Of a stretch of 64,000 bases of DNA, positions 46,188 through 56,560 are shown piece by piece. The stretch's first letter is position 1; the number at the start of each line of letters is the position of its first letter. The position numbers were made by a program, and so were the translations under genes. This DNA is from Perognathus longimembris pacificus (taxonomy: Eukaryota > Chordata > Mammalia > Rodentia > Heteromyidae), in assembly GCF_023159225.1 (NCBI RefSeq), contig NC_063171.1:39339378-39403377 (forward strand), written 5' to 3'. The notes below the pieces were generated by a model. That model ran no database searches. It was given only the letters and a program-made list of their open reading frames with translations, and was not told the DNA's origin.

Positions 46188-46395
46188 TTTTTTTTTTTTT
46201 TTTTCCAGTCCTGGGGCTTGAACTCAGGGCCTGAGCACTGTCCCTGGGCTTCTTTTGCTGAAAGCTAGCATTCTACCACTTGAGCCACAGTGCCACTTCT
46301 GGCTTTCTATGTTTATGTGGTACTGATGAATCAATCCCATGGCTTCATGCATGGTAGGCAAGCACTCTACCACTACTAAGCCATATTCTCAGCCC
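46188..46395 (-). repeat. IDL-Geo SINE (first of a tandem pair)
   Basis: Inverse dimer with a poly-T head. It is bounded by CCTCTTGC at 46180-46187 and 46399-46406. Confidence 0.92.
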
Positions 46396-46406
46396 AACCC
46401 TCTTGC

Positions 46407-46637
46407 TTTTTTTTTTTTTAATGAGTTTTATTTTTATTTTATTTTGCCGGTCCTGTGGCTTGGACTCAGGGCCTGAGCACTGTCTCTGGCTTCTTTTTGC
46501 TCAAGGCTAGCACTCTGCCACTTGAGTCACAGCGCCACTTCTGGCCATTTTCTATATATATGGTGCTGAGGAATCAAACCCAGGGCTTCATGTATAGGAG
46601 GCGAGCACTCTTACCACTAGGCCATATTCCCAGCCCC
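46407..46637 (-). repeat. IDL-Geo SINE (second of a tandem pair)
   Basis: Inverse dimer with a T-rich head containing ATGAGTTTTATTTT. It is bounded by AACCCTCTTGC at 46396-46406 and 46638-46648. Confidence 0.92.
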
Positions 46638-46669
46638 AACCCTCTTGCTTTTTTAAAAATGAAAATAAT

Positions 46670-46922
46670 CTGGATGCTGGTGGTTCAAGCCTGTAATCCT
46701 AGCTACTCAGGAGGCCGAGATCTAAGGATCATGGTTCAAAGCTAACCTGGACAGGAAAGTCTATGGACACTCTTATCAATTAATCAGCAAAGAACTGGAA
46801 GTGGCACTGTGGCTCAAAATGGTAGAGCACTAGCCTTGAGCAAAAAAACTTAGGGACAGTGCTAAGGCCCTGAGTTCAAGCCCCACAACTGACCGAAGAG
46901 AAAAAAAAAAGAAGAAGAAGAA
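46670..46922 (+). repeat. B1-Geo SINE
   Basis: Full copy with an A- and GAA-rich tail. Confidence 0.88.
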
Positions 46923-48485
46923 GCTAAAAGGTTTAAGAGTTCAAGGACTACCAACCAGGCCCAGGCGACTGGAATAAAGCAGAGGGAATTCTGTCCTGGG
47001 GACTTCCTGAATGAAGTGAGTTATCCAGGGCCATCTCTGTGAGGGGGTTCTTCCAGAGAAAGGGTGTGAGAAGCTGGAGAGAACAAAGGAGGTGGGAAGG
47101 TTGTTGCTGGCCACTGGCTGGAATGCAAGTGGGGGATGCCAGCTGCCACCCAGCTCCCCGCCAGCCAGCCTTTGCACAAAGGCCTCTCTGTGAGTGGCCA
47201 TGGAAGTGGCCTTGTCAGGTGAGGGGACTTAGCTCCCAAAGGCCCCTTAGGGGCTGGAGTGGCATGAGGATGAAGGAGGGGAATGTTGAAGGGTGGCCTC
47301 AGGCCAAGTAGGTCTGAGTAAGAAGAGAAATGAGGCTTGTCCAGGATTGCACAGTGAGGTTACGTAAAGCCCTTCCCAGGACTGACTCCTGTCCTCTGTC
47401 TAGCCAGGTCCTATTCCTGACTACTCCCCATTCTTCCCACCTGTGCCTTCTGATCCTGCCTGGCCTCTCCTGCCTTCCTTCCTTAACTCACATACACTCT
47501 CTCTAGCCCCTTTTGGTCCTAACCTCACTAGCACCTCCTTTCATCTTCCTGGCTGAAGGACTACTAGAGTCCCCCCTCCCCAGCTTCCCACTCAGAAGTG
47601 GTGGTGTTGGGAAGATGGAAAGACAGACTGACCAGAGCCACCAAGGAGTCCCAAGGGCAATATAGTGTCCAAACAGGTTCTTCTTTCTTGTTCTCTCCTG
47701 GCTTGGCCCCAGTGCCCCTTCTTGCTCATCAGCAGAGAGGAGAGACCATCTCCTCACTGAGCTCTTATTAGCCACTTCCCTGGTCCTCTTTCTAATAACT
47801 GTCTGGATTTGGGGCACTTGAAGCTGTAGAATGATTTCAAATACAAAGGCAGTCTGCAGCTTGCTCACAAAGTTGCTAGGCCAAGGAAGGACAAGAAAAG
47901 GAAATTTGGGACAGGTTGGTCAGGATACAAATTCTGGTTTCTTTCATGTAGAGTGACCTTAGGCAAGTCATTAATGCTTTGGACCCTAGCTTTCTGCCCG
48001 CAGTTATCCTGAAGATCAAATTGGGTGGTGTGAACAAGTGTTGTGTGCAGATGTCCAGTGTTAACTACTAAATGATAATGGACTCAGTTAGAGGAGCTAT
48101 TGGAGTTGGTTGGGACAATGAGGAATGCTTTGAGGACGTATAGGCCATGGACTGTAAGAGGGAAGAGTAGAGGCGCTCTGGGTACAAGCTTTCATGAAAG
48201 CTTGTTTGGGAAGCATGTCTGGGCTGTGGTTGGAGCTCACAGATCTCACTCAGGTCTCCAGTAAGTAACTGTCTTGCTGACACTGGTTTGGGAGGGGTCC
48301 TTTTTTTTTTTTTTTTTAACCAGTTAAGTAGTAGATTCTATTGATGGAAGCTTTCTCATCCTTTCTAGGAAAAACATCCACTGTCCATATGAGAATATAA
48401 TACAGCAATTTCAAAAGGATGAGAGGTGCAGAGGGAGCCCCATCGCCCCAGATTGCCCTTCGCCGGCCCTGCTCCTTCCCTGCAG
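46923..48485 (+). other. MIR9-1HG: Host intron with MIR fragments
   Basis: A - strand MIR trace lies at about 47320-47410 (GATTGCACAGTGAGG). A + strand MIR lies at about 47930-48040 (GTGACCTTAGGCAAGTCATTAATGC). A T run of about 18 lies at 48301-48318. Confidence 0.45.
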
Positions 48486-48633
48486 CCACTGTCCTCATGC
48501 TCTCCAGAGGAAGCACAAGCCAGGCACTATGGAATCCCCACCACACACGTGTATGCAAAATGGTACGTGTGAACATCTGCCACCTAGGACCCTCTGTATG
48601 CCCCAATTTTATGTCTCCTCAGTATTGTTAGGA
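48486..48633 (+). ncRNA. MIR9-1HG: MIR9-1HG exon resembling CROC4 coding exon, with stop
   Basis: The acceptor TTCCCTGCAG ends at 48485 and the donor GGA|GTGAGC has its GT at 48634. GSTS (48509-48520) matches the human GSTSHCGIS block, but the following GI codons (48531-48536) are shifted by a net +4 nt. The frame is regained further on, where PNFMSPQYC resembles human PDVMAPQHD. The next codon, Gln in human, is TAG here (48629-48631). An alternative acceptor (CTCTCCAG ending near 48508) is also possible. Confidence 0.75.
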
Positions 48634-49111
48634 GTGAGCTAAGTATTCAGATCTAAGTTTAGCCAGAGAGACATCAATCAGGAGGGTCTTACGGTTCTGA
48701 GTAGTCATTTGTTGTTGAACAAGCAAGAGTCACGAGGAGGAATGACTTTGGCATCATCCCCCACAGATAGCAATGGGGCCTTTAGACCTGGAGGGGAGGA
48801 CCAGGTTGAGGCTGGCATATGGAGGGAGAGCCCTGGGCATGGGGCATGAGCTTCACCCGGCTGAGGCTGCCTTCTGCTGGGTTTGTCCATCTGGCACCAG
48901 CTGGCCTCCCAGCACCGCCCCTACAGCCTACTAGACTCCTTTGGCTGTTGCCATGACAATTGGCTACCATCTTGTACTCAGGGCTGTACCTTCTATCTGG
49001 ATTTTCCCATGGGCTTCCTGGAAGATAGACGGTAAGTCTCCAAGGATTTATCCTTTTCTCCTGATATTCATCCAATAAAAATTATATTAACATATGATTT
49101 TTTTTAATGGC

Positions 49112-49188
49112 CAGGGCTAAGAATGTAACTCAGTAATGCCTAGCATGCATAAGGCTCTAGGTTCAATCCCTAGTACTGAAAAAAAAAA
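49112..49188 (+). repeat. ID-like monomer
   Basis: GGGCTAAGAATGTAACTCAGTAATGCC to GGTTCAATCCCTAGTACTG plus A run. Confidence 0.65.
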
Positions 49189-49230
49189 TGGGGGGGAGGA
49201 GGGTGGAAGAAAAGCTTTGTGTTTTTTTCT

Positions 49231-49459
49231 TTTTGTGACAGTCCTAGGGTTTGAACTAGAGCTTGAGAGCTGCCCCTGAGCTTTTGTGTTCATCTGGTGT
49301 TCCACCACTTTGAGCCATAGCTCTACTTCTGGCTTTTTGGCAGTTAATTGGAGATGAGTCTCATGGATTTTCCTGCCTAGGCCGGCTTCAAACTGTGATC
49401 CTCAGATCTCAGCCTCCTGAGCAGCTAGGATTACAAGTGTGAGCCACCAGTGCCTGGCC
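49231..49459 (-). repeat. B1-Geo SINE
   Basis: Inverse full copy ending GAGCCACCAGTGCCTGGCC; followed by a (GA)n/G-rich tract to 49535. Confidence 0.88.
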
Positions 49460-49561
49460 AAAAGAGAGAGAGAGAGAGACAGAGACAGAGAGAAAGAGAG
49501 GGGGGGGGGAGGAAGAAGGAGGAGGAGGAGGAAAGTTTCTTTAATAAAAAATAAATAAAAT

Positions 49562-49780
49562 GGAGCCAGGAACTGGTGGCTAACACTTGTAATCCTAGCT
49601 GCTGAGATCTGAGGCTCATAATTTGAAACCAGTTCAGGCAGGAAAATCTGCGAGACTCTCATCTCCAATTAACTACCAAAAAGCCAGAAATAGAGCTATG
49701 GCTCAAAGTGGTGGAACACTAGACTTGAGAACAAAGGCTCAGGGACAGCACCCAAACTCTGATTTCAAGCCCCAATACTG

Positions 49781-49781
<1 letters not shown>
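49562..49781 (+). repeat. B1-Geo SINE
   Basis: Complete, diverged copy; its A-rich tail is replaced by (CA)n. Confidence 0.85.

Positions 49782-49823
<42 letters not shown>
49782..49823 (+). repeat. (CA)n microsatellite
   Basis: 21 pure CA units grown at the 3' end of a SINE. Confidence 0.97.
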
Positions 49824-49825
<2 letters not shown>

Positions 49826-49985
49826 TAAATAGCTAAATTAGGCTACTATGTCTTCTATGTTGTCAGGCTCTGAACTAGGCCTCCCTGTGTGTCATTCAAT
49901 GCATCTAAGGAAGAATGAATGAGATAGAATTCAAGAGATTCCAACTGAGTTTTCTGCTTCTGTGACAGACTTTACCTTTCTACAG

Positions 49986-50174
49986 GTGGGAAGTTACATG
50001 ATCTTACTGATTTCTGTCTTGATTGGTTCCCCTCAATGTCTAGCCAAGATCTATATGGCTGTTTCATCAGTTCTTTGACCATTGGCTTGACATGGCTGAG
50101 TTAAGAAGTAAGGAAGGAACTGTCACCTCGCTTTGTCACTTTATAGATGCCTGGACCAGACTTCAGCTAATTTG
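49986..50174 (+). ncRNA. MIR9-1HG: MIR9-1HG exon resembling the C-terminal CROC4 exon
   Basis: The acceptor CTTTCTACAG ends at 49985. The frame reads HDLTDFCLDW then SMSSQDLYG, TIGLTWLS and a stop (TAA 50102-50104). Human CROC4 has HDLAYSCLGK, SMSNQDLYG and LALGLAWLSWE as remembered, so this copy stops where human continues for about 16 residues. A donor AATTTG|GTAAGA at 50175 could splice to the terminal exon at 52000. Joined to the previous exon, the frame would again be offset. Confidence 0.8.
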
Positions 50175-51999
50175 GTAAGAAGTCTCAATGTCCCTTAAAG
50201 ACTTGAGAGCTCCCACTCAAACATTTTGTTAAGAAGGGTGGGTTCCCCCTCCCCCACTGCAATGTTTTGAAATCCCCTCCCTCTTTGCTCCTATCAGCAC
50301 CAAACAAAAATAGGTGGAAATGGGGGCTCTCTTGGAATACAGTCTCTCTCCTCTCACCAACAAGTCCCTGAGAGATGCTGGATGGGATGATAGGAGTTCC
50401 TTCCTCCTGTGGTAAAACCAGAAGGCAGAGAACGATCACCTTTACCTGGAAAGGAATCTATAAGGGGCATTGAGCAGCGCCAGCATGGCTGAGGGGTCTA
50501 GAATGAGGAGCAGGTGGGGAGAGAAAGTCTATTCTTTGCTGAGAAACAGGGCAGGGATGGAGGGGCTGGGATAATTTATGATATCATTGTTTCCCCGCCC
50601 AACTTTCCCAGACACCACCCGTCTTCCCAGCCCCCTGCTACTGTACGGTTGCTAGGAGATCCTGGCTTTGCTGTGTCTGGGCTGGGAGGGTAGGCGGAGG
50701 CTGTTCCATCTGGACTCCTCCTCCCCCATCCAAGGGCAGGCTCTGTCCTGCCCTGAGCCAAATCCATCACCCTTCCCAGGCCCTGACAGTCACCAGTCTC
50801 CTCTGTTGTCCCCCAGATCTAGTCAGTTTGGGAATAGGGCTCTCAGGACTAAATGGCTGGAAGAAGGAATGAGAGGGGAATGTGAAAGAGGAGAGGTGAA
50901 GGGACAAGCCAGGCCTTCAGGAGCCTGGAGAAGGCAGTCCTTATCTTTCTGGGAGAAACCATCCTGACTCCTCTATTACTATCAAGGTCAAGGTTAGGGC
51001 AAGGGTGGGAGGAGGTGGAAGAGGAGCAGCTGAATCTGGAAAGGCTGAGGAGAGTCTAGATGGGTGTTGGGCATAGTGTGGGTGAATCTCGTGCTCTTTC
51101 TGGAATTCGTTTCTCAAGATTTTAAGGCTCCTGGAGAAGTCGGGTGAGATATATTCTGGGAGCTTTCAAACCTGCTGACCCCATCTCTGGATGGACGGGA
51201 AAGGGATGCCATGCTAGGCTGGTCCCATGTGCCTTTCCTAGGCACAGCTTTACCAGAGCAGAATCTGGCCTTGACTTGGCACTTTCTTGGTTCCAGAAAC
51301 CCGTCTTAGACTTCATCTCGGTTAATTTTCCCTCCCTTGAGCTAGTCTGGGGATCATGCCTCCTTCCCCAAAGAGGAATCAAAGCCTTCACTCCCTCAGA
51401 GTCACAGGACTAATAAATTGGGCAGTGCTTCAAGTGGGGCTTCTTGGGCACCAAAGCCCATGTTCCTTCGTTCCTTCCCTCCCCTGTGCAGACTTCCACA
51501 GAGCACTTCTGGAGCCCACCTGGAGAGATGGAGAAAAGACAATGAGATGGGCAAGCCAATTCTCTGCCTGTTGTCAGTGCAGGGGCCAAGTCTGCAAGAT
51601 GCTACAATGATCCTTGTAGGTTGAAGGCAGAAAGGAGGACGAGGCAGTTGACGCTGAGGAACTCCTCAAAATCCTCCCAGGTTGGTTTCTGGCCCAACAG
51701 GAGCATACCTCCTTCCTTCCAAGACTAAATTCCCTGAGCTCTCTGCCTAATTTCTAGAATTCTTGGGGATCTAAGCCTCTTCTCTGGACATCTCCAATCT
51801 CCTTGACCTAGGTAGAACACCCGGAAGAGAAGCCGAGGCTCTAGCCACAGTCATGGTGGCTCTGTTGCCTGAGTCTTTACGCCTTCCTTTCTACATGGAG
51901 GAAGTTTGTCCTCTGCCTTTCCTAAGATCTCCATCTGAAAAACCAAAGTGCTTTTTTTTTTGTTCAGTCTTCATGGTTTTGTTTTGTTTTGTTTTTCAG
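50175..51999 (+). other. MIR9-1HG: Last host intron (predicted)
   Basis: Unique, moderately GC-rich sequence with no SINE. No coding exon recognised on either strand. Confidence 0.35.
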
Positions 52000-52305
52000 A
52001 TAAGAAAAGTATCTATTTCACCCAACTGGCTGAGGTTCTCTCAAGTCTTCCTGGGCTGGCTAAAAGATGAAGCTCAGATAAAAGTTGCCAAAGGCAGAGC
52101 AGAAGTGGGGAGCACCCAGCCTCCAGCCTGGGCAACTTACTCCACCAGCAGCATCTAGGATACAACTTGGTTGCCCCATTACTTCTTTACTCACAGCCTA
52201 TTCTGGCCTGTCCATTTATCCTGTGTCATCTCAGCTAGGATTTCTATGTCCTCTAAGGCTGAAAGTGCCATCTCATGTCTAATAAAGATTTTGCTTATAA
52301 CAGTA
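52000..52305 (+). ncRNA. MIR9-1HG: Terminal exon of MIR9-1HG with poly(A) signal
   Basis: A T-rich tract with repeated GTTTT units and TTTTTCAG (ending 51999) forms a good acceptor. About 280 nt downstream is AATAAA (52281-52286), followed by a G/T-rich stretch (GTGGTGGTGGATGTG) typical of a downstream cleavage element. Cleavage is expected near 52300-52310. The distance from the hairpin matches the human gene end. No conserved peptide was recognised in this exon. Confidence 0.55.
52281..52286 (+). terminator. Canonical poly(A) signal
   Basis: AATAAA, followed 15-35 nt later by a GT-rich element. Assigned as the 3' end of MIR9-1HG. Confidence 0.6.
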
Positions 52306-52491
52306 ATAGTGGTGGTGGATGTGCTGGCTAGGTCTGGAGGGGTAGGGCTGAATGACGGCGGGTGATGCCAGCTCCCTCTAAATGAAGACCAATGCTACAG
52401 AAGCGAAATTACAACATAAAGTGAAGGGAACCTAAGGCTAGAACTCCAGCTATGGGGCTATGGAGGTGGTGGGTAAAGAAAGTGACTCCTC

Positions 52492-52676
52492 ATGGGCTGG
52501 GGATATAGCCTAGAGGCCCTAGGTTCGATTCCCCAGCACCACATATACAGAAAACGGCCAGAAGCGGCGCTGTGGCTCAAGTGGCAGAGTGCTAGCCTTG
52601 AGCTGGAAGAAGCCAGGGACAGTGCTCAGGCCCTGAGTCCAAGCCCCAGGACTGGCCAAAAAAAAAAAAAAAAAAA
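52492..52676 (+). repeat. IDL-Geo SINE lacking the left A-box region
   Basis: The left monomer jumps from ATATAGCCTAG to AGGCCCTAGGTTCG, missing about 28 bp including the A box. The flanks are a perfect 14-bp TSD GAAAGTGACTCCTC (52478-52491 and 52677-52690). Confidence 0.93.
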
Positions 52677-53460
52677 GAAAGTGACTCCTCTTACCTCTGT
52701 CTGCCATGGGGGCGGGGTGTTACTGATAAATTAATCTGCGATTGGGTAGATTCTAACTTAGATCGAAGGGCTCACACTCCCAGCTCAGGACCATATCCAG
52801 GACCAGGAGGCTGGGGGAGGGAGAGCAGCTGTCCCGTGGAGCCTGTGCAGGAGGCTGTTGAACGGCCTTGCCTCTTTCACGATAGGGTCTTTCCTCAGAA
52901 ATCACTTTCTGGGGCCAAACAGGCCACAGAAGAAGTACTCCTGTCCCACAGGCCCACCCTCTTCTCCATCCTTTCTGTCTACGCTCAGTGGAAATAGAAA
53001 GGGGATGATTATTACCAGCAAGAGGTACTCAGGTTAAATAGCAGGTGGACTTCTCAGCAATAACAAGACCTGGGAAGGAACATGAGGAACATGGGGAAAG
53101 TCACAACTTTGTGGGCTGTGCTCTTGACACCAACCAATTTTGCCCATAACACACTGTATCCAACGTGCTTCCCCCAAAGATAGGTCCCTTTCCACCTTCT
53201 AGAGAGCCCGCTGTGCACAATGCCAGCCGAGCCCAGGCTGACAGCATCTTTTCAGCTTTTCAGCTTTCACTCATCCTCCAGGAAGTTCTTTTCTGTCTAA
53301 CCACAATCCCTCCATGGAAATACAGTTCGAATCCTGAAAGTTCTCAAAGTGAAGAAACGTATAATACATATGGCACAATTCTAATAGAACAGAAAAGGAA
53401 AGTGGTAGGACACCTACCTAACAATCAAACCCCAAAACGGTTTAAAAAATAAATCAATCA

Positions 53461-53655
53461 GGCTGGGAATATGGCCTAGTGGCAAGAGAGCTTACCTCGT
53501 ATACATGAAGCACTGGGTTTGATTTCTCAGCACCACATATATAGAAAATGGCCAGAAGTGGCGCTGTGGCTCAAGTGGCAGAGTGTTAGCCTTGAGGGAA
53601 AGGAAGCCAGAGACAGTGATCAGGCCCTGAGTTCAAGGCCCAGGACTGGCAATAA
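53461..53655 (+). repeat. IDL-Geo SINE
   Basis: Full dimer with an (AATA)n tail; it appears to have inserted next to AAATAAATCAATCA-type sequence. Confidence 0.92.
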
Positions 53656-53951
53656 ATAAATAAATAATAAAAATAAATAGATAAACCAAATCTCCTTTCT
53701 GCTTCTGTCCCCAGTCTCCTCTCCCAAGAGGCAAACACTTCCCTACACTCCAACTTCATTCCTGAGTCCCTCCTAGAGAGCTCATACATACAAACAATAT
53801 GAACATATTCCCTCCTTCTGCTTCAACTGGGACTGAAGCATGTTAGTCTCCCTAGACCAAGACTTATGGCCTGAGGGCAAGATGTCCTTATTGAGAAGGC
53901 AGGTTAGCGGGAGGACACTATTTCAAAACAGAAGGTTCACATTAAGAGTGA

Positions 53952-54182
53952 CCTGGCCAGCACCAGGGGCTCACAACTATAACCCTAGCTACTCAGAAGG
54001 CTGAGATCTGAATGAAGGTCTTGGTTTCCTAAGCAGGAAAGTGCATGAGACTCTTAAACCCAATCAAATAGCAAAAAAAAAAAAAAAAACAGAAATGGAG
54101 TTGTGGCCCAAGTGGTAAAGCTCCAATCCTGAGTAATAGATCTAAAGGACAGCACCCAGACCCTGAGTGCAGTCCCAGTCCT
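53952..54182 (+). repeat. B1-Geo SINE
   Basis: Diverged copy with an A run of 18 at the junction between the halves. Confidence 0.75.
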
Positions 54183-54214
54183 AGTCCATATGACCTGGCC
54201 CCACCAAATTCTTC

Positions 54215-54275
54215 AACTTACCGAGGAAACTAAGGCTACAAATGTTAAGGACTAAGTCCAGGGTCCTCAGTATTG
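54215..54275 (-). repeat. MIR trace
   Basis: CTTACCGAGGAAACTAAGGCTACAAATG is a diverged inverse MIR core. Confidence 0.35.
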
Positions 54276-55004
54276 TGGAAGTCTGTTAGGAAAATAATTG
54301 TATTTCTCTTATTTGCCCAGAAGCCCCCTGGCTTCCCACCTACTGTAAGGACAGGGGCTGGGAGGGCTACCAGAGTTGTGGATGCTCCTGGGAGGAGACT
54401 GTTTATTTATCCCAATCTATCCACCTAAGAGGCCAAGCCCAGACTCACTAAAACATGCTTCTCAGGTTGCATTCCTTCAATGGCAGGGTGTAGTCTCTCC
54501 TACCCTGGCTTTGCCAGGACCTGATGTGACCCCTTTGGTGGGTCCCTGGAGAAGCAGAGTGAGTAAAGACAGGATCTGACTCGGGGTCAGTCAGCATGGA
54601 GAAAGCCGGCCGCCCCTCCCCCTGCTTTTGTTTGCACCCAGATCGGAAGCATCAATCTTCATGGCTCCTTTACCCTCTGAGTGTGGGAGTGCCGGGGCAA
54701 GAGTGGTCACCGGTCACTGGACCAACCCTCACCTCTGCTAGTAGCCTCCTGCTTGCAAGGGAGGCTCCGGAGGAAGGAGCTGCAGCAGGCAAGAGGCGGT
54801 GGAGGGGAAGACCCTTCAGAGCACGGGAAAGAGGCCACAACAGGCAGTGACAGAGGATGGACTACCTTTTGGAAACCGAAAGACCCAGACTCAGACCGGG
54901 GCAGAAGGGGTAGGGAGGGGTCCCAGTCCCTCCCTGGACAGACTTGCCAGGACTGGGGTGGGAGGAACTAGGCGGCCACTTCGGAATGTGCTCTCAGAGT
55001 CCCA

Positions 55005-55070
55005 CTGAGTCTATGCAGATGAGGCTTGTCTGTATGCAAATGAGCCTGTCTGTATGCAGATGAAGAGAGA
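55005..55070. promoter_or_regulatory. Tandem octamer-type repeat cluster
   Basis: Three near-identical units TATGCRAATGAR start at 55012, 55033 and 55053, a 20-21 bp period (two helical turns). The middle copy contains a perfect octamer ATGCAAAT (55034-55041). Located about 2.7 kb beyond the host gene's predicted 3' end. Confidence 0.45.
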
Positions 55071-55339
55071 GGGCATTCTCCTCTCAGGGTTACCATAGAG
55101 CCCACCCCCCCCTCCTGTTCCCTCAAGGCTCCAGCTGCAGGGTAGCCTGGGAAGAGGCCAGGACTGGGGAGTGGAAACCTGCAATGGAAGGTTAGACTCC
55201 AGGATGGACTAACCAAAGAAAAATCATCACTTTTGGGTAAGAAATTGCAGATGGAATAGGGAGAAGCTGTTGGGAAAGGCCAGTCCAAAACAAAAAGACA
55301 ATAGGAGTGTGCCCCAGAAGAACATCTCAGACCCCGGAA

Positions 55340-55440
55340 AAAGCCTCAGGACTTTAACCCTGGTCCCTGCTGGAGGATGGCAGGGAGCCCCTACACTCTG
55401 TGCCCCCCACACCTCGCCATTGACACTCTAGCACCAGGAA
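55340..55440. repeat. Duplicated ~100-bp segment, copy 1
   Basis: Starts GCCTCAGGACTTTAACCC and contains GGAGGATGGCAGGGAGCCCC and CCCCCCACACCTCGCCATT. The partner copy is at 56235-56335, same orientation. Confidence 0.8.
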
Positions 55441-55554
55441 AACAGGCACAATGACAAGCCTGAGGAGGCTGGGGAGGAGGGAAGGGAAGAAACCTCATTG
55501 AACAGCCCATTTCTCTCCAGGCCTCACAGAGGGCCTCTTTTTACTTTTGGATCT

Positions 55555-55690
55555 GGGAGGTGAGAAGCATTTTGCAAACAAGGCCTGGGGAGGCTGGGAT
55601 TCCTCTGGGCCACACAGCTTGCAAGTGGCAGGGCCCTGGCCTGTCTGACTCTGTGGCACTTTCCTACTGCTTCCGGGCAAACTAACTGAG
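55555..55690 (-). repeat. MIR fragment
   Basis: CCACACAGCTTGCAAGTGGCAGGGCCC and GCCTGTCTGACTC match the inverse MIR. Confidence 0.65.
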
Positions 55691-55867
55691 CCAGGGGAGC
55701 TGAAGGGTTGAAGGGCTGAGCCCGCGGGAGGACCAGCAGAGCCCACAGGGAGCTCAAGTGGAGCCAAAAACTGTCATTGGGATGAGTGGGGGAGACTATC
55801 AGAGGAGGCTGGGTAAGCAGAAACCAAGAAGGGGACACCAGGGCTGGGAAGGAGGCCAGGAATAATC

Positions 55868-55970
55868 TAGTGGGGGAAACTGAGACCTAAGAGAGGCTGG
55901 GAAAATTGCCTCCTCACTCAGCTGATCCAAGTCCAAGTCAGGCCTGAACTCAACTCGGGCCCTGGGCCCC
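55868..55970 (-). repeat. MIR fragment
   Basis: GGGGGAAACTGAGACCTAAGAGAGGC is the inverse MIR core. Confidence 0.55.
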
Positions 55971-56234
55971 CAGCCCAAGGCCTCCTTCCTAGGAACACAG
56001 AGGGTAAGGATGGGAGGGGGGCTTTGACAACAGCTTCCCCTCTTCCTCCGGTGGCCCTCAGCCCCCCACATTCAGTGGTGCAGCCAAGGCCTTTGTGGGA
56101 AGGCCGTGGGGAAGAGAGGCCCCTTGTTGGTCCATTCATCATGCCAGCCCCCCCGGCACCGGCTGGACTTTCCTTCCTGGGGGTGCCAGCCAGCCCCCAC
56201 CACAGCCTGCTCCCCAGCTCTGTCATTTCCTGGA

Positions 56235-56335
56235 GCCTCAGGGCTTTGGCCCTGGTCCCGGCTGGAGGATGGTGGGGAGCCCCAGCCCCCCTACGCCCCC
56301 CACACCTCACCATTCACATGCTGGCACCAGAGCCG
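56235..56335. repeat. Duplicated ~100-bp segment, copy 2
   Basis: Starts GCCTCAGGGCTTTGGCCC and carries GGAGGATGGTGGGGAGCCCC and CCCCCCACACCTCACCATT. About 80-85% similar by eye to copy 1, with a small indel. Confidence 0.8.
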
Positions 56336-56454
56336 TGGGAACGCTGGACGGCAGCTGGGCATCGATGCCCAGCTCTGCCCACCCCCAGCCCCACAGACCT
56401 TGGAGGGGGAAGAAGAACAGGCCGCCCCCCAAAAAAGCCTCTCCAGGATGGGGC

Positions 56455-56560
56455 CCTAGAAACCCTCAGCACTAATTATGAATCTGGTGACAAACAAGGT
56501 ATTTGCAAGTCAATTAGTGACAGAACTTTCCCAGGAAAGAGCTTCATCCCGGCTCAGTCT
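56455..56560. promoter_or_regulatory. Candidate regulatory block
   Basis: CACTAATTATGAAT, GTATTTGCAAG and GTCAATTAGTGAC occur within 65 bp: two TAATTA-type homeodomain sites flanking a POU/FOX-like site. No repeat is recognised here. Confidence 0.35.

Larger units (their letters stand above)
27480..52305 (+). ncRNA. MIR9-1HG: MIR9-1HG host transcript (C1orf61/CROC4 orthologue), gene span
   Basis: Host gene of mir-9-1. The span is inferred from splice and poly(A) signals plus three exons that resemble human CROC4 coding exons in the expected order and strand. From memory, the human host gene starts roughly 10 kb upstream of the hairpin and ends roughly 16 kb downstream. The signals here give 8.6 kb upstream (exon ending 27650) and 16.2 kb downstream (AATAAA at 52281), which agrees well. 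The transcript probably acts mainly as the primary transcript delivering miR-9, because the protein frame known in human is disrupted here (see the exon entries). The exon connections are predicted, not observed. At least two starts are likely: a distal one near 27.5 kb and a CpG-island one near 34.65 kb. Confidence 0.75.

Noticed and set aside
46455..46745. Repeated protein motif LSTVSGFFLLKASTLPLE.Q..FWPFSIY seen at several sites
   Set aside because: It is the inverse-strand translation of IDL-Geo SINEs, not a gene family.
48316..48480. Possible antisense processed pseudogene beginning at the T run (48301-48318)
   Set aside because: No matching target-site duplication was found and the encoded - strand peptide was not recognised; the T run may simply be part of the intron's polypyrimidine tract.
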